64,000 nucleotides of DNA, taken from Hymenolepis diminuta (taxonomy: Eukaryota; Platyhelminthes; Cestoda; Cyclophyllidea; Hymenolepididae). The translations under genes were made by a program, and so were the position numbers. The stretch lies in contig CAADRB010000011.1 of the NCBI GenBank assembly GCA_900708905.1, positions 152,471-216,470 of the forward strand, written 5' to 3'. Positions 26,301 to 41,300 of this stretch are shown piece after piece. Each line of letters opens with the position of its first letter. The stretch's first letter is position 1. A model generated the notes under the pieces. The model ran no database searches and had not been told where the DNA came from. It saw only the letters and a program-made list of their open reading frames with translations.

Positions 26301-29300
26301 ATTTCTGCATTCGCAAATGGAGATGATTGTTACTGAAAAATGCAAGATTAAATTCAATAATACTACTTCAAAGAAGTTTATAAATATACCTAATCAATTA
26401 TACGTAAAATAACCTTCTGTATAACTATTTAAACTATAGAATTAGAATAAAAACAGTATCTGGAAAAACCAGTAACTCATATTTGCTAAACGTTGTGTTT
26501 TGTTATTCGAGACGCTTCTGAAATGGAAGCGGAATGTTGCATTCAAATGTTCCTTTTATGGCGAAAATTTACCTTGACATTGCTTGCAGTTGATTCGTTG
26601 TGGAGAGGACTGAACAGAAGCTTTCACAAGAAGAAGAAGGGCGAAATCGCCAGCGCGTTGAAGGGCTTCGACAGCTTCAGTGTGAGTTACATCCACAAGG
26701 GAGACTTTGTTGACTCGAAGTAATCGGTCGCCAATGCCGATTCGACCACAAGTATCCGCGACACCTCCCGGCGTTACCTGAAATGATGAACGTTTGAGAT
26801 CATTTCACGCTACAAATAAGTTTTTAATTATTTGCTTTACTAGAATATGCTAGAGCGTCATAGAACTTAACTTTACTGTAATAAACACGCGATTAAACAA
26901 ATTTTGTAATAAAATAGTAAGATATCCTTGAAATCAGCTAAACTCTACATCTCAATGCATACCTGTACTCGGTAATTGTTTTGCAGGCCAAAAATGAATC
27001 AAAATAGATGAAAATATGTACAACATGCAATGTACTATACATTAATGAAATAATAGAAGAGCACAGAGAGAGACAGACTTATAAGCCATGGAATATAATA
27101 AGAAAGTCGGAAATTACATTTAAACTTTAATTCGAATTCTTGCCTCTCTCTGGAAATAAACTTCTCTAATAATCTTGCTTCATTACCTGTTTTAACAATC
27201 GGCAGCCTTTACGAGAAACCATTTACCTTCCTTTTATTGATGTTGGGAAAATAGCAGTCAAATTCGTTTAACATTTATAGAAACGAACACTGCCTTCCAC
27301 GGTGTCTAACATTTGTTTATTATGTTAATTAACTTTGATCTGAGGGTTTATTCAGTAGAGATTTATCAGCACCAAATTTAGTGGCACACACTAATAATTT
27401 CTTATTATCCATCCTCTCGAAGGAGAGAAAGGTTGCTTAAGATCAAGAAATTGAACAATTCAGTTTACCCAAGCTATCAAAATGTAAGGTGGAAAAGTTG
27501 TGACGAGCAGAGTTTATTAAGAACGCCTATTATTGGGCAGGTGAGTTAGAGTGCTTAAGAGGTTGGTTAGTTGGTCGGCTCTTTAGCAGGTTTCTATATT
27601 ATGCAGTGTGATCAAAGAAATTTGGATTTAACGTAATCTCTTTGATGGATATAAGAAAGCCCTGAAAGGTAGCATACACATCGAATCACACCCTGTGGTA
27701 GGTGGGTGGAATAAACAATTTGGGGAAGAGGGTGAGGATTATAGACCTGACCCCAAGGTCAAAACAGGGAGTTAGACACCTCAGCTATAAATAAACAAAT
27801 TGGGGCCACCTTAACCAGCGCTTGAAAACATTTCCTCGCCCAATCCATGATCTTTGACTGTCAATAATTATCCGTTACTAACCGCAAACTTCATTTTGCG
27901 GTTTTTGGGGGAAAAGATCTTCATGATAATTTTTAATTTACACAAATAAAATCTTTATTTTTAAATATATAATTGTAACTTCATAGAATGAATGATTATT
28001 AATAAACATTTGTTGGTATCAAAAATCGCCAAAAAGACAACTGGACAACAGCAGAGGAAAGAGTTTAATAGTTTGAAAATCATTGGTGACATTAAATTGC
28101 ACTAAAGTGATCCAACATAATTACCAAATTATCAATGTTTACAAAGGGAAACAATAGAATTCAAATTTGTTAAGGAAAACAGGACAGATTTGACATTCTG
28201 AAGTCAGCAAATTTCATTAACACAACAGAAAATTAAAAATTTTGTTCTTCTTTAAGCTGCTTGAAGATTTAAAAAATTGAAATTTATTCTTTATTAAAAT
28301 AAATAATACTAATATAAGTTTAGATAATTGAATATTTCAACAAAATATTCAATCAGACGAATAAATGAATCTATTCAAACTTAATGTTATTTTCAATTTT
28401 ATATTTATAAGTATTTTATTTAAATAAAGCGAAACCGACGTTATTCCAATTCTCATTCACTAGGCGGAGGTGGGTAAATTTAATGATTTTAATACAATTA
28501 ATGGGGTGAGAGTTTAATTAAACATTTTATGAATGTGCAAACTGCACAGTCCTCGCATAACATCTCTGTTGCAAATAGCATACAATTTTCTCAATTCAAC
28601 ATTTTCCTGATAGATTTAAGCCTTATTTACCATGAACATAAAACAATTCCATTGTGCAGTAAGAATAAGACCACCATCGGTTCCTATGCAAACTACAGAT
28701 TTTCAATAGAGATCTCTGTTAACACATGAATATAGAGAATGATTTACTGTAGCTACAATATGTTATAATAAGTCCATTTTGATTTTTCTCACTTCGGATG
28801 CTGTCCTGTTTATAAGGGATAGGAAAATTTAACTCAATAACGAATGAAACTTCAACCAGAATATTTATTCCTAAAAGTTATAGCTAGTTGATGTATTTTG
28901 AATATAAAAATAACAATTTATTTAAGGAAAAGCCCTTCATATAATAAAATAGCTACTCTGATAGTTAAAAGGAGGCAAATTTTAAAAGATAGGAGAACCG
29001 CTAACTCAGTTAAATTTATTTAGCTATTAAGTATTTGACATCGCAAACGAAATATCATTCAGAAACCTGTTGATCAAACCTTGAACGTCAAAATAATAGG
29101 TTGCTTTAAGACCTATTAATAAATTCTTCTCACCTTTCCCCTGGCTTCTCTGCTTCTTGGGCTATTTGCTACTTTCTTGTTCAAATATTAAACTTTGAAT
29201 ATATTTTTACTTTATTATAGTATAGTGTGCGAATTCGACAGATACCTATCTGGGCTTGATCATTCAAATAATATATAATTACATATCAAGTCATCAAATA

Positions 29301-32300
29301 TCACATAAACGCCTATTAATTAAAAGTGTTTCGCAACCAATAATATTTATTTTAAAATAAAGTGAAGCTTATATTTTATTAATTTAGATTAATTTCTAAA
29401 GTCGCCATGAGATAAGAATGCAAATAGTAATTCTTAGACTCCATCATATTGCCTAATAAGAGCATTTCAGTGATTCCATTAGATTTTCGACCTTCACTTA
29501 TTCGCTTAAGTGAAAATTGTTAATAAAAGGGAAAAAAAATTTGGAGGCTTTTGCAGTTTAGGACGTAAATGGTGAAAATTACCTGAGTAATAAATATGCC
29601 AGAGTCTCCTTCCAGAAATTCGGATCCCACCCCTCCGGCAATACTGAATCCGAACCCACTACTAGTTCCTCTGACCAGAGGTATCTCAACAATAATCGGG
29701 CCAGGGCTAGGATCAGGTTGAGGTCGGGTCAACAACTCCCATTCCTCTGTACTTGGAGTTGCCGGTGAGGGCTGTTTCTTCAACTGATATGACATTTTAT
29801 TCGACTTTGACTGGGAGGATCTTGGTGACACGGTGTCATTGACAGCTATATTAAAACCTCCAGATCTGTAAAGAAATGGAAATAAAATTACTGAAGTCTT
29901 GTTCCAAACACTGACAGCTGAAAAAGAAATGATTATAGCACAACTAGAGTGCAAATTTTCAGTTACAATATTTCTTTATTAACAAAAGACTTGCAACGAA
30001 TTCCAGCCAACAAGAAACCCTAACTTATGTGTTCTTACCAAAAGGTGGCATTTACTAAATTTTTTCTGATTGAATTGACAAGAGTGCTTGTTTATAATTG
30101 ATTGGCCTATCACGAAACATAATGTTATTAATCTCTTGATTGATTGAGGTCATTTGATGCCTTTTTCCATGCAACATTTGTTATTACGATTGATCACCGG
30201 GAATCATATTCACTTCAGTAAAGAAAACTTCTACATTTATTGGATATATCGTGCAATGATTGTAAATTATAAATGTGAATGGTTTTGAATTTGAAGGAGC
30301 AAACTTTCAAGTATTTACAGTGACTTGAAACGTGGAAGCACGGACACTTAAATTCGATTTTTTTCTCAGTGAGCTGTCCGCGGTATTTGATTAAGTGTTA
30401 TTAAGACTTTCTGAACATTAATCCAGTATTCTAACCTCAATTGCCACTGTTTTAAATGCCATCACCATTTTTCCCCTCTGTAGCCCGGACTTCATAAACT
30501 CCATGACGCATTCATGACTCCAACGGCAATAAACGTTTCTATTAAGAACACCAAAAAACTGCCTTTTCGTTTGTGATTGTTCTTGAGTAGCTAAAGGGGT
30601 AGTCGCCTGTTCCTGAGAGAGAGGCTCGAATCCACAAGTGGTGTCAGTCATGATTTACATCTCTGATAGTCATATGAACTAAATCAAGAAGAGGTAGCAA
30701 TAATCATTTAACAATTTATATTGATAGTTAAATACGGAACAAAAAAAACATATACTAATATATATATATATATATGCATTTTAATGAACTCGTTCAATTC
30801 AAACAGTTGGACAGGAAACGAAGATAACGATGCTCCAGCGTTGAGAAACTTATGTTAGTTATGCGACGTGCAAAGTTCATTGACTGAAAATCTACTGAAA
30901 TTATTTATCAGCCGAAAGAAATTATATATGGAATCTTTAACTTATCTACTAATCTCTTATAGTTTAAAATAGAGTCAGAAAATATTTTTTGTAATGTAGC
31001 TAATATAGACTACATATGTGGACAAAGTAAGAAATTCCGTGTAAAATTTGATTTTGCCATTAAATTTTCATTAAGCCTAGCGATCCACGTATTCGATATT
31101 GGAATAACTTCTAACATTGTAAAGAAGTTTCCTCTCAAAGGTCCAGCTGATCAACCCAATTCAATTTTACGATTCTAAAACCAATTAATTAATTTTGATT
31201 AAAGCCTAAGTAGCTCTTCTCATGTCATTCAAGATTACTCCAAACCCAACCATAAATGGCAGAAGTTCAGATGCTTTAGGAAGCGATACGAAACTAATTG
31301 GTCTGGTAAGCTGGAATTGGGATCAATTCAATCTCCAGCCACCGGCGTAAACCGAGTTTGCAAACTTTTATAGCACCTTATATAAAATTTAGATCTCCTT
31401 ATAAGTTATAGTTCTCCTATAAATATTAAAAATATGATAAAATGAAGATGTATTTAGAGGTCACGGGTCCGATTCCCATTGGCACACACTCAGAGAGCGG
31501 AATGACCAGCCGCACTGGCTAGGTCTGGTTAATACAGAAGGTGGAGGAATTCAAGTCTCCCACGGGGAAAAAATTCCGTGATGCCATATTCTAACCGAGA
31601 TGAGAGTTAGAAAATGCTTTTCTAAATGGACTTGGGGGATAGTAAAAATCTATCTCGTTATTTTGAGTTAGGCTCAATATTTGGCTCATGTTCACTACAT
31701 GAATTCCCTTCCATAAGAAAAATCAAGCAAAATTAGGAGTTTCTTGATGTAAAAAGCCTATAATGTCATGCCCTTATTCTAGCTTCGTACGGTAGAATGC
31801 CTGGATGTCGCGTTAGTATACAGAAATTTCTTAATTTTCTATGATGTTCTCACTTTTCAAAATCAACAGAATGCTGGTTCAAAGGCTGTAAATCTCACCT
31901 TATACCAGCTAAATGCTTCAAACATACAAAGATGGGAGTGGTGAGTTCATCCTTTCTTTAAACTTCAGTAATCTCAGACGTGAGCTTTCTTCTGACATCA
32001 AACAAATTATAGCTAGATCGTGAAATAAAAGAGAAGTCAAATCTCATTTCATGAAAATCAGTTTAATTTTCCTACAAATATTCTGAAAATAATTCCCAAA
32101 AAGAAATAACCATCCCAAGCATGCTGATGATGCTAGGGATAAAGAGGCCTCAATTGCAATTCCAGCACCAGCGACCACTTTACATTTTCAGAAAGAAATT
32201 TTCATATTTTACCTCCCTCCCAACTTGATATCTGTGATATTCAAAGCCAAACAGTTTTGTGTTTAAATCATGTTTGAAATACGATTATTAACAGATCATT

Positions 32301-35300
32301 GGTTGCTGATCAAATGGACTTAATAATAAGTAGAAAACTTACACGGTATCCACGTTCAATTCCCGGCTACTGATATTGTTATCAGTAGCATTCTGTAAGA
32401 GAGATCGACCACCAGCTGTTTGCTCCGGATCATAAAGCCAAACAGTATCTTCATCGTCTTCATTATCTTTTCTGTTTCGAGATTCTTTCCCAACTCCCAG
32501 AGTTTCTTCCAACACGGGTGACTTCTTTGAAGCCTCAGGAGGATTTGAAGGATATTGACAAGAAGTGAAGAGGGAAGAGAGTGGTGAAACGGTGGTTGGT
32601 TGAGCTCCACTTGATTCAGTAGTACCTCCGGAGGGTGATGGAGAAGGTGAGGCTGAAGTGGCCGGAAGAATCATGCAATGAGAACGAGACAGGGTTGTGA
32701 TACGAGACCGGACTGCACCAGATTGGGAGACCGAGCTCCCATGACTATGAAGCCTCTGAGATTCATTGTTAAGTGAACCAGTGGTGGAGGAGATTTGGGA
32801 CGAAGTACGAGATTGAATTGGTGGTTGGGTGGGTCCGACAGATAGTGTATGTATTGGTCGTTGAACCTCCTATTAAGAAAGTTTGATTAAATATGCGGTA
32901 ACTTTTAAAAATAAATGTGAGTTATTTAAATTTTAAAAGATCATTCAAAAGAGTTTAGCACTAAATAATCTCAAATACGAGAAAAAAATGTTAAAGGTTA
33001 GAGCAGTCATTGGTATGGCAGTTTAATGTTTGACATACATTTTTCATTTCTATATGGGAAACGGTAGAAAATCTTAAATCCGCAAAGAGGAAATATTAAA
33101 TGTGTACATGATGTGTTTTAAAGTAGAAATGGAGAAAATCTCACATTGAGTCTGAATATTTATTAAAAAACCGGTTTTAAAAAGGTCTTCGGCTGAATAA
33201 GTTAGCCGTTTCAGTCAGGGCCTTAAACTGTATTAAATATAGGCTCGCATAAATATTTAGCAAACAGGTAAGCAAATCTCACTAAGACGACAGTACACTA
33301 GAGTAGCTGGAATACAGGATTGCAAAACGTGAATGCATTAAATGACAAATTTATTTAATATAATGACAGCGAATAAAAAGGTATTTCTTCGGATTTCCGT
33401 CGTTACCAATGGCAACAAAGCACTATTCTATTCATTTTTCTTTCCTAATTTATAAGTATCACTTCTCTCAGAAAATCATTTGGCACTCATTCTATTGCAA
33501 ATTTCTATTAAAATATAATTAATTATTATTAAATTGTTATTAAGTTCCAATCTCGAAATTTTAAATCGTACTCTAAAACCAAATCTATTTGTATCGCTTT
33601 GACTTACCAAATCTAGGTAAGATCCTGATTGTTCAAAGACGGTTACGGCTTTCAAGTGTGGAAGACCAACTAATCCAAAGCCATTAACGGAAAGAAGAAT
33701 ATCGTTAATTCTAAAAATAAATAAAATGAAATATTTTTAATCGAGATTTTGCTCTTGATTGATGTATAACAACTGAATCACCATGTTAGCCATTTGACGA
33801 ACCGAAATCGTTTATTTTATGCATTCTGATTTTCATTTTCATTGACTTTTTGCTTTTTTGCACGGTTTTGAAAAATAACTCACTCATTAGTAACAAATAT
33901 CAACTTCAGTGACAATTTTATCAAACTAAAGCGCGTAAAATAGAAATCATGTTCAGGTTAGGTTCAGTCATTCAAACAATACCACTTGGAATACGCTCTT
34001 GCTTGCTCTCCGTGAACTCTCATATAATGCCTACCTCATTCTACAGACAAAAGTACCAGATATTCTTTAAAGTACATAATCCTTTGATTCTTTGAATTAC
34101 CGGGGATTAAACATTATTTTTCTTTCGAGTGAAATTAAAAGGCGAAAACTACCAAACCGCAAGTATTATCAATTTGCAGAGTCTATTACCACCTTCTTGC
34201 AATTATGTATATCTGATATTTATAAAACCAGAGGGGCATTGCAGATAATTACTTCCATAAGGCATTGCTCATTGTGCCGATAAAATCTACATGTTAACTA
34301 TATTCTCCGACTCCATAATATGTTCATTTTTGGTGTTCTTTCTCATGGCATTCTATTGAACGCTCTCCTAAGCATCAGATGACGATGAATTTTGACTAAG
34401 AATGCGGAGCCAGTCAACTCCTCTAGGAATACCTGAGGGGTCTCTATGGTAGCTTTATCAAAATGTCGTTTCTAATTGATCAACGCTGACGCTGGGTTAA
34501 TGCAGTTCTTTCTACTGTTTTCCTTTTCTCCCATTTTTTTTCCCATTCCAATACATAAGGTGCGTAAGGTATCCGAGGTCACGTATAATTAGACTAACCG
34601 GATAGTAATTAATGTATTTTTTTATATCAGAAGATCTCATGCCAGATACTACTATAACGAATGAAATGAAGACACGCTGTAATAGTGTCTATAGAAACGA
34701 AACATAGGAATTTAGAAATTGCAAGATTTCTAAGTGTTGGCAGATCTTATGTTTGCAAAGTTAGAAAGGAGTTGCTGAATGAAACCAACGGAGATGAATT
34801 GACCACCTCAAGAAAGAGAAGACAGCATTATCAACGCTCTACTGACTCACTCAGAACACCTGAGTTTGTTAGAAGAGTGTATGGCATGATCGAAAAAATT
34901 CTAGGGAAGTTAATACGCGACATTTTGGCAAACATCTTCAAGTGTCTGAAGGAACAATAAGGAGTGTTGTTCATCAGGGCCTCCGATACAAATCATACGT
35001 TCTTAGGTGAGATCAGTTTATGTCGACATAAACAACTCAAGAGAATCGCTCATAAGAAATTGCAAGTTTCAACCGTTAACAGTTTCATCTTCTATTTTTA
35101 TAAAAGTGCCTAAGGTGTCCTCAGATGCCTTTCGCACCCCGTACATGTGGTCCAACTCAACTCTTAGGTTACTCAGTTGAGAAAGTTTGTTGTAAAATTA
35201 ATAGTTCATGGGAGGACATCTACCTTAATTTAATTGGGCTCCTAAAATAGTTTTACTACCTGGATTAATACTACTTTTCCCTACTCTTAATTATGTATTG

Positions 35301-38300
35301 GAAATACAAACTCATCTTCTATGCTTGATCCTGAACATTTTTTTATACGTTTATGTAATTGATTTTGCTATAAATTTCAGCTTTTCGACATGCGTAAATA
35401 AATAAGGTCTTACTTGAGACGACCATCTGTATCAGCTACACCTCCAGATGTAATCCTAGCAACATAGACGAATCGCGGGTCAATGTTAGGCAAGGGAGGT
35501 TCCTGGTCTATACCACCAGCTATCGAAAATCCGAAACCCTGGGGCCCCCTAGTGAGCTGAACCCGAAAAGTCGACGAAACTTCACTTCCTTGACGACGTC
35601 TTGGAGATGACGCATTCGAAACGGAGGCGGATGCAAAGCTCGGTGACCGTGAACTTCCGTCATCGTCAAAGATTGGAGATTTTTGAGTTTTAGATAGGCG
35701 GTGGTTGGAAGTGGAACTAGCTTTGTGTTGATGGCGGTGATGACGATGTTGCCCACGATTCAAATCAAGCCGACCGAAAGAATTTGTCATGGATGAAGTG
35801 TGATTTTTAGGGTTACTTTTCATACCGTCTTCGGAGGTTGAGGCAGTAGGACGCGTAATTTGCGACAGAGAACGCTGAAACGAAAAAGTACTTGGCAACT
35901 TGGAGATATGGGCCAAATCATTTTCAAATATTCTTTACCAAGGATGCATTGGGATTTCATTCATTATTTTATGCTTAAAATATGTTATCAGATTGATTAC
36001 GATATTCTTTTTTATCAAATGTGCAGGAACTCTATATACAATCATAAATAATTAAATTTTGAATATTTATTTCTGTTTTTATTTTGCTTATTCTGAGAAA
36101 ACGATAGTCATTTATTTGTTATTTATTTATATGAAAGCGTTTTATATTTAACTTTAACTTCAAGGCATTTAAATTATTCAAATTTCCACTGAGTCTTTTT
36201 CCAGTTTTCTTCGGTTATCGCCAAATGATAGCTTTCCAGTTGATCCGTCTCAAATTCAATTACACCTTCTCATTTGGGCCGCCCTCCCCTTTCTCTTCTT
36301 AACCTACCACTTCCTCCAAATAGATTGCCTCTTGAGAAAATTGGATGTATTCTTGCTTGATTTCGTTTCATGCCTCAAGCAACAAGAACAAGAAGCTGAT
36401 AGAGGTGGCGGAAAAAAATAGATAGAGAAAATCACGCAAAAAGTGATATAATATTCTTTGAATATAATTCAAAAAAATGTTCAGAAAGAAAAGTTACTTT
36501 GAATTCGCAAAAACCAAAAATGATATGAAACCAAAAAATCTAACGAAATCGAATTAAATCAGATCGAGCGAACCAATGTCTCTCAAATAACATCTTAACT
36601 AATGCAAGCTCAATAGTTTGGGTAATATGCATTACAACCAATTCACTAGCAAACTTTCTCAAAAAATCATCTTTTTCAATCTATACGCTGAGTTTATAAG
36701 GATTTATCCAATGTCTCTCGGTGATTCAAGAAGATAGAAATTGTTAATAATCCTCATTGGATCCTAAATGCATGAATGATGAAAAACATGCTAAAGTAGA
36801 AGTGGCAGAAAAAAGAGAGCCTTAAAATTGAAAATTTTCACAATTTCCCCATTTCCATTCCTTATTAATGAATCAACAGATACATCAAAAACTTAGTCTG
36901 CAGCTCAGCATGTCCGTCACCAGAACCGCTATCAATTAACAAGATCTTACCACAGTGCCTACCTCGTCGTGTTTGCCAAACTCCTCGGGCGACTTGTAAA
37001 TTTTTAATCATTATATGTATACCACCACATTCCCGGCTGAATTCTCAGTCTTTTGACCATTTCAGCGGTTTGATACTCTGAGTATTTTTTTCCCCAGATC
37101 AGACTTTGACGACCCGGTTCTCTTTACTTATCTATCTCTCTAACTCCTACCAGTCGACCCCTGCTGACAGTTCTACAACTAACATTAATTATAAAACTAG
37201 TTTATTGTTTTTCGCTAACACCGGATTGAATCAATAATATACTTTACTCCTTATCGACCAGCACAGATGAATAGCGGTAGTCATTATTCAGCATCACCAT
37301 TTTGAGCACAAATAATTTAGAAAAATTTCTAACGACTATGTCATGTGTTATTAAATTACTTACCAGGGATTCTTAGAGATCCACAGTACGTTGTAATTAT
37401 CTCTTTGCTCCAAGTTATCGATGGCTCATAAGAACCCTTAACTTTTTGTGAGACATTTTTGGCCATCAGATATTACTCCTTAACTCTTAGCGTAACGTTA
37501 TTATTTTGATTCAAAAGTTAAAGGTTAAATCTCAAGTATTTCGTTACAAATTTGCGAGTCAGCAGTGCAGCTCAAATTTTGCCGTTCCACTTGAAACGAG
37601 GGAAAGCTGCAAATTGCAATCATCTACTTATATTCTGAATCATAAATATTAAAGTCTAGGATTCATGAAAAGATGACTTCGAGGAATATGGCCATTGTTA
37701 ACTAAACGCACCTACAATACTGAACGTGCTTTTATGTTTTCCTAATTCAAAAAGGAATCATATATTTTGTAAATGTTTGCACTAGTAAAAGCTCTTTATG
37801 TGAAAACGAATCCGACATTTGCAAAATTCACAAGTGTATATCTACGAGTGAATATGAGAACTTTTCTTATGTTAAAGATATTAGTTCAAGTATTCAAAAA
37901 ACAGAAGACTATTTAGAATAATCTAACGCCTGTTTCTTCCTAGTGTTCATTATAAAGCTCCACATATTTATCAGGAACTATGAATTTACCAAAAGTAAGT
38001 GAGAGTTGTAACTTACAGACCGAAGGGCGTTAGAAAGCTCATTGGTGCTAAGCTCCGAGTGAGTGGTGTACGTGGAGAGGGCAGAAGATGACTGATCGAT
38101 CTGCTCCCATCGACCTGCAATATCCAAAGCCATCTCTGCCTTCTCTTTCAGTGGTATTGCTGGAGAGAGGAGTGTAGTCTCATAGAAATCACGAACTTCT
38201 AGAAAGATAATAGAAAGCTCGTGAATTGACTGGCTTATTACCAATTTTATACATAAATGAAAGAATGTAGAATAAAATGAAAAAATGAAACAATTTCAAT

Positions 38301-41300
38301 TAAATTGTGATACTGCACTATCTTGCATTAAGGAAATGTAAGTATAAAGAATTTATTTTTAGAATTAAGGCAAAATTCAAAAATCCAAAAACATGATCTA
38401 GTTTCAAAAGGATTTAGAAACCGAAGTGATAAAAGGAGATAATACAGCCATGTCTGCAGTAAGTAAAAGCAAGAATAATGGAGGAATAAATATAAAGTAT
38501 AATACATAAATCAGTTATTGGTGTTTGCTTTTACTTGTAAATTAATTTTCATAAATTAATTATATATTTTATGATCTGCTCACGGAAAAAATACGAGAAG
38601 CTGAGTTTCGTATTCCGAGAAGACTTAGGATGACATTTTCTACTAAAAACGAGTTTTTCATATTTCTTGCAAATTATAGAGCAATTGATGTTCTCAGAAT
38701 AGCTAATCCTCTACAAATAAAGGCTGACACGCTGCAATTCTTGGATTTAAAAGAAAACCCAAAAAGGAATAACAACGAGGATTCCATAATGTGTTCAAGT
38801 GAGACGAGATTTCTCGAAACTCACTCCAATTACCTCCGAACATTTCAATGCAAACAGAGAGTTTAAAATACATCTAAAAATGTATTCCTTTTATTCATCA
38901 GTTTTATTAATTATTGAAAAGGTGGGCGCCTCTCAATAGTTACGCCCTTAAATGGCACACTTCCGGTGAAATGAGATTATTGCTGTCTGAACGGCCTAAG
39001 TGAGGATTTTATGCAGTGATTGTAATATTTATTCTTACGATGACGTTTCAACATTATCAACATTATTTTGAAGGAAAGGTAGAAAAAATACGCCTATTGT
39101 AAGAATGCTACAAATTAATGCAAAAAGAGATAAAGGTAAGGGATAGTCAAAGCAATGCAAAAAAAGACTTCTACTTCTTATGCAGTTCAAGATAAAAAAC
39201 ATAGTTTCATCTGCCTGCCCTGCCTGGCTGTAAAAGCACAAAATTATTTCAAAATTATGCAAGCCAGTATCATCCTGATTAATTAGCCTTAGCAGAAATG
39301 ATTCAAGGTAGTAAAACAGACAATCCTTATTAAGTAACCAGCCTCAAGATTATCGTGCACTCTGTTCCGCACAGTCACCCAGCGGACGAATCATGAAGTT
39401 TGAATATTGGAACTTGAAGCAGTGAACTAAACATCCAATGAATATTGTAAATCCTGAAATATCATAGTGTAATCTTACTTCTTCCATTATCTCCTATCGA
39501 ACTTTATCTTTACGCCATTTTAGAAGCTTTCTAGCGATGAAAAATTGCAACATTTTTACCTTGCCGTGAGATATAGTCATTTAATAAAAAATATACACAT
39601 TATTTTTAGGGGATGAAATCCAGTTACTCAATTTTAATTACATTTTTATCTTTGTATATCGAAACACGACTGTTCTGATATCGCATTTTGATTTCCATTC
39701 ATCAGTTGAAAATCTCATGAACAGAACCTTCCCTTGAAAATACTGTTCGCCATTCTCATTGAAAATATAGCACTTGCCTTGACATGCGTCAAAGTACCAA
39801 TAATAAGTCCCTGTAATATACCTGCATATCTGGCTATAAAATCGGTTTTATACAAAAAACATTGGCCTCATAGTATAAGATAAGAAGCCAGTTGACTCTG
39901 AAGAGACTGCGGATGTAAAATATTATGATAAAAATTGAAAAGGTGACTATTAATGTTTGTTTGGACAACGATGAAGCATTCTAGAATTTAAAGGAAACAG
40001 TTTGAATTAATGTCTTTGATAGGAAAAACTAAACAGTAGAAAAGTTTTGGACAATATTGAAGCCTGTTGAATCAATTCAGCAAAAGTATGAAAACTCAAA
40101 TTTGTCGAATCATCAATATATGCATATATATGGTAAATCTATTGGAAAAATGCTTTCTCGTATTACCAGAATAGGGAGATGTTAAAGACTCTGGATAAAA
40201 TGAAAATTTCTTCATAGCCTTTCACCCGGATCCAAAATCAAATAAGGTCGGACTCGAATACCCTTGCTTCTTACAATCAATAATTGCAAATTACTGTTGT
40301 TAATTGTAACAATGCAGGTTTGGAAAATAGTTTTCGATGCTTTTCTACCGCCATTTGGCCACTAATACCTACCAAGAGCTATAGATGAATGTGCGAAAGC
40401 TGGGTCTCGAACCAGTGATCTCTGATATTTCCGTTAAGCCATTGGCGCAGTAAAAAATAAATATTTTGATTTTTATCGGCACTTCAAACAATGACATGCC
40501 TATATCAAAGGAAAAATTACAAATTTTGGCGACTGGGAATAAATGATTATCCAGGGAAAAATCGTCCAAGATATGTATGAGATAATTAGCCATTAGTTTA
40601 GAGATGATAACGTGATTCTTACAAATGGCGCTCTCTACCGAGCTATTAAGATATCTTCGCAATTGTGGATTCCCAGTTATTACGTTTATGTATGCGGCAG
40701 CCTATATAAATTCGTGTAGGAGTCATTAAAAATAGTACTATGAATACTTTTGATGCGGCAGCCAAGTTCTAAACAACGTAGGCGGACCATTTTCTGATCT
40801 AAAGCTGATGTCTGTGCTGATTGCTGACAACAAACTCAAAATTTCCCATATAATTGGATGAATGGTGACAGGAATTTAAATCTAAATGAATGATTCTAGC
40901 AGTTATCAATAAGTTCTCTAAAGTAATGTTAGTTTTGTTAGAGGTATTGAGATTAATATTCTCATATGTTATTTTAGAGGTATTAGTTTTAACTTTCAAG
41001 GTTTTCGTTAAGAGTTTTCAAGTTTCCCATGTGACCATTGGCGAGGAACTTAATGAGGTCCTTCTGACTGAGAAACTACATTCGACTACTATATCATTTA
41101 GTAGCTGGTAATGTTCTTTTTCTGAATGTGCAATAATAGGGCTAAATACCTCGACTTCTGACATTCTTATACTTGTTATTATATTATTATTAGAATCCAT
41201 CGCAAGAAAACTACTACAATTTTTCATCGTGGAAAACGGTTGAAACTCGGTAACACTAAAGTCAGATACATGAAAAGGAGGAGGAAATCTAAAATTCGTT

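Noticed and set aside
40385..40650. Functional tRNA gene
   Set aside because: Box A/B spacing, T-stem pairing and acceptor stem do not fit a tRNA.
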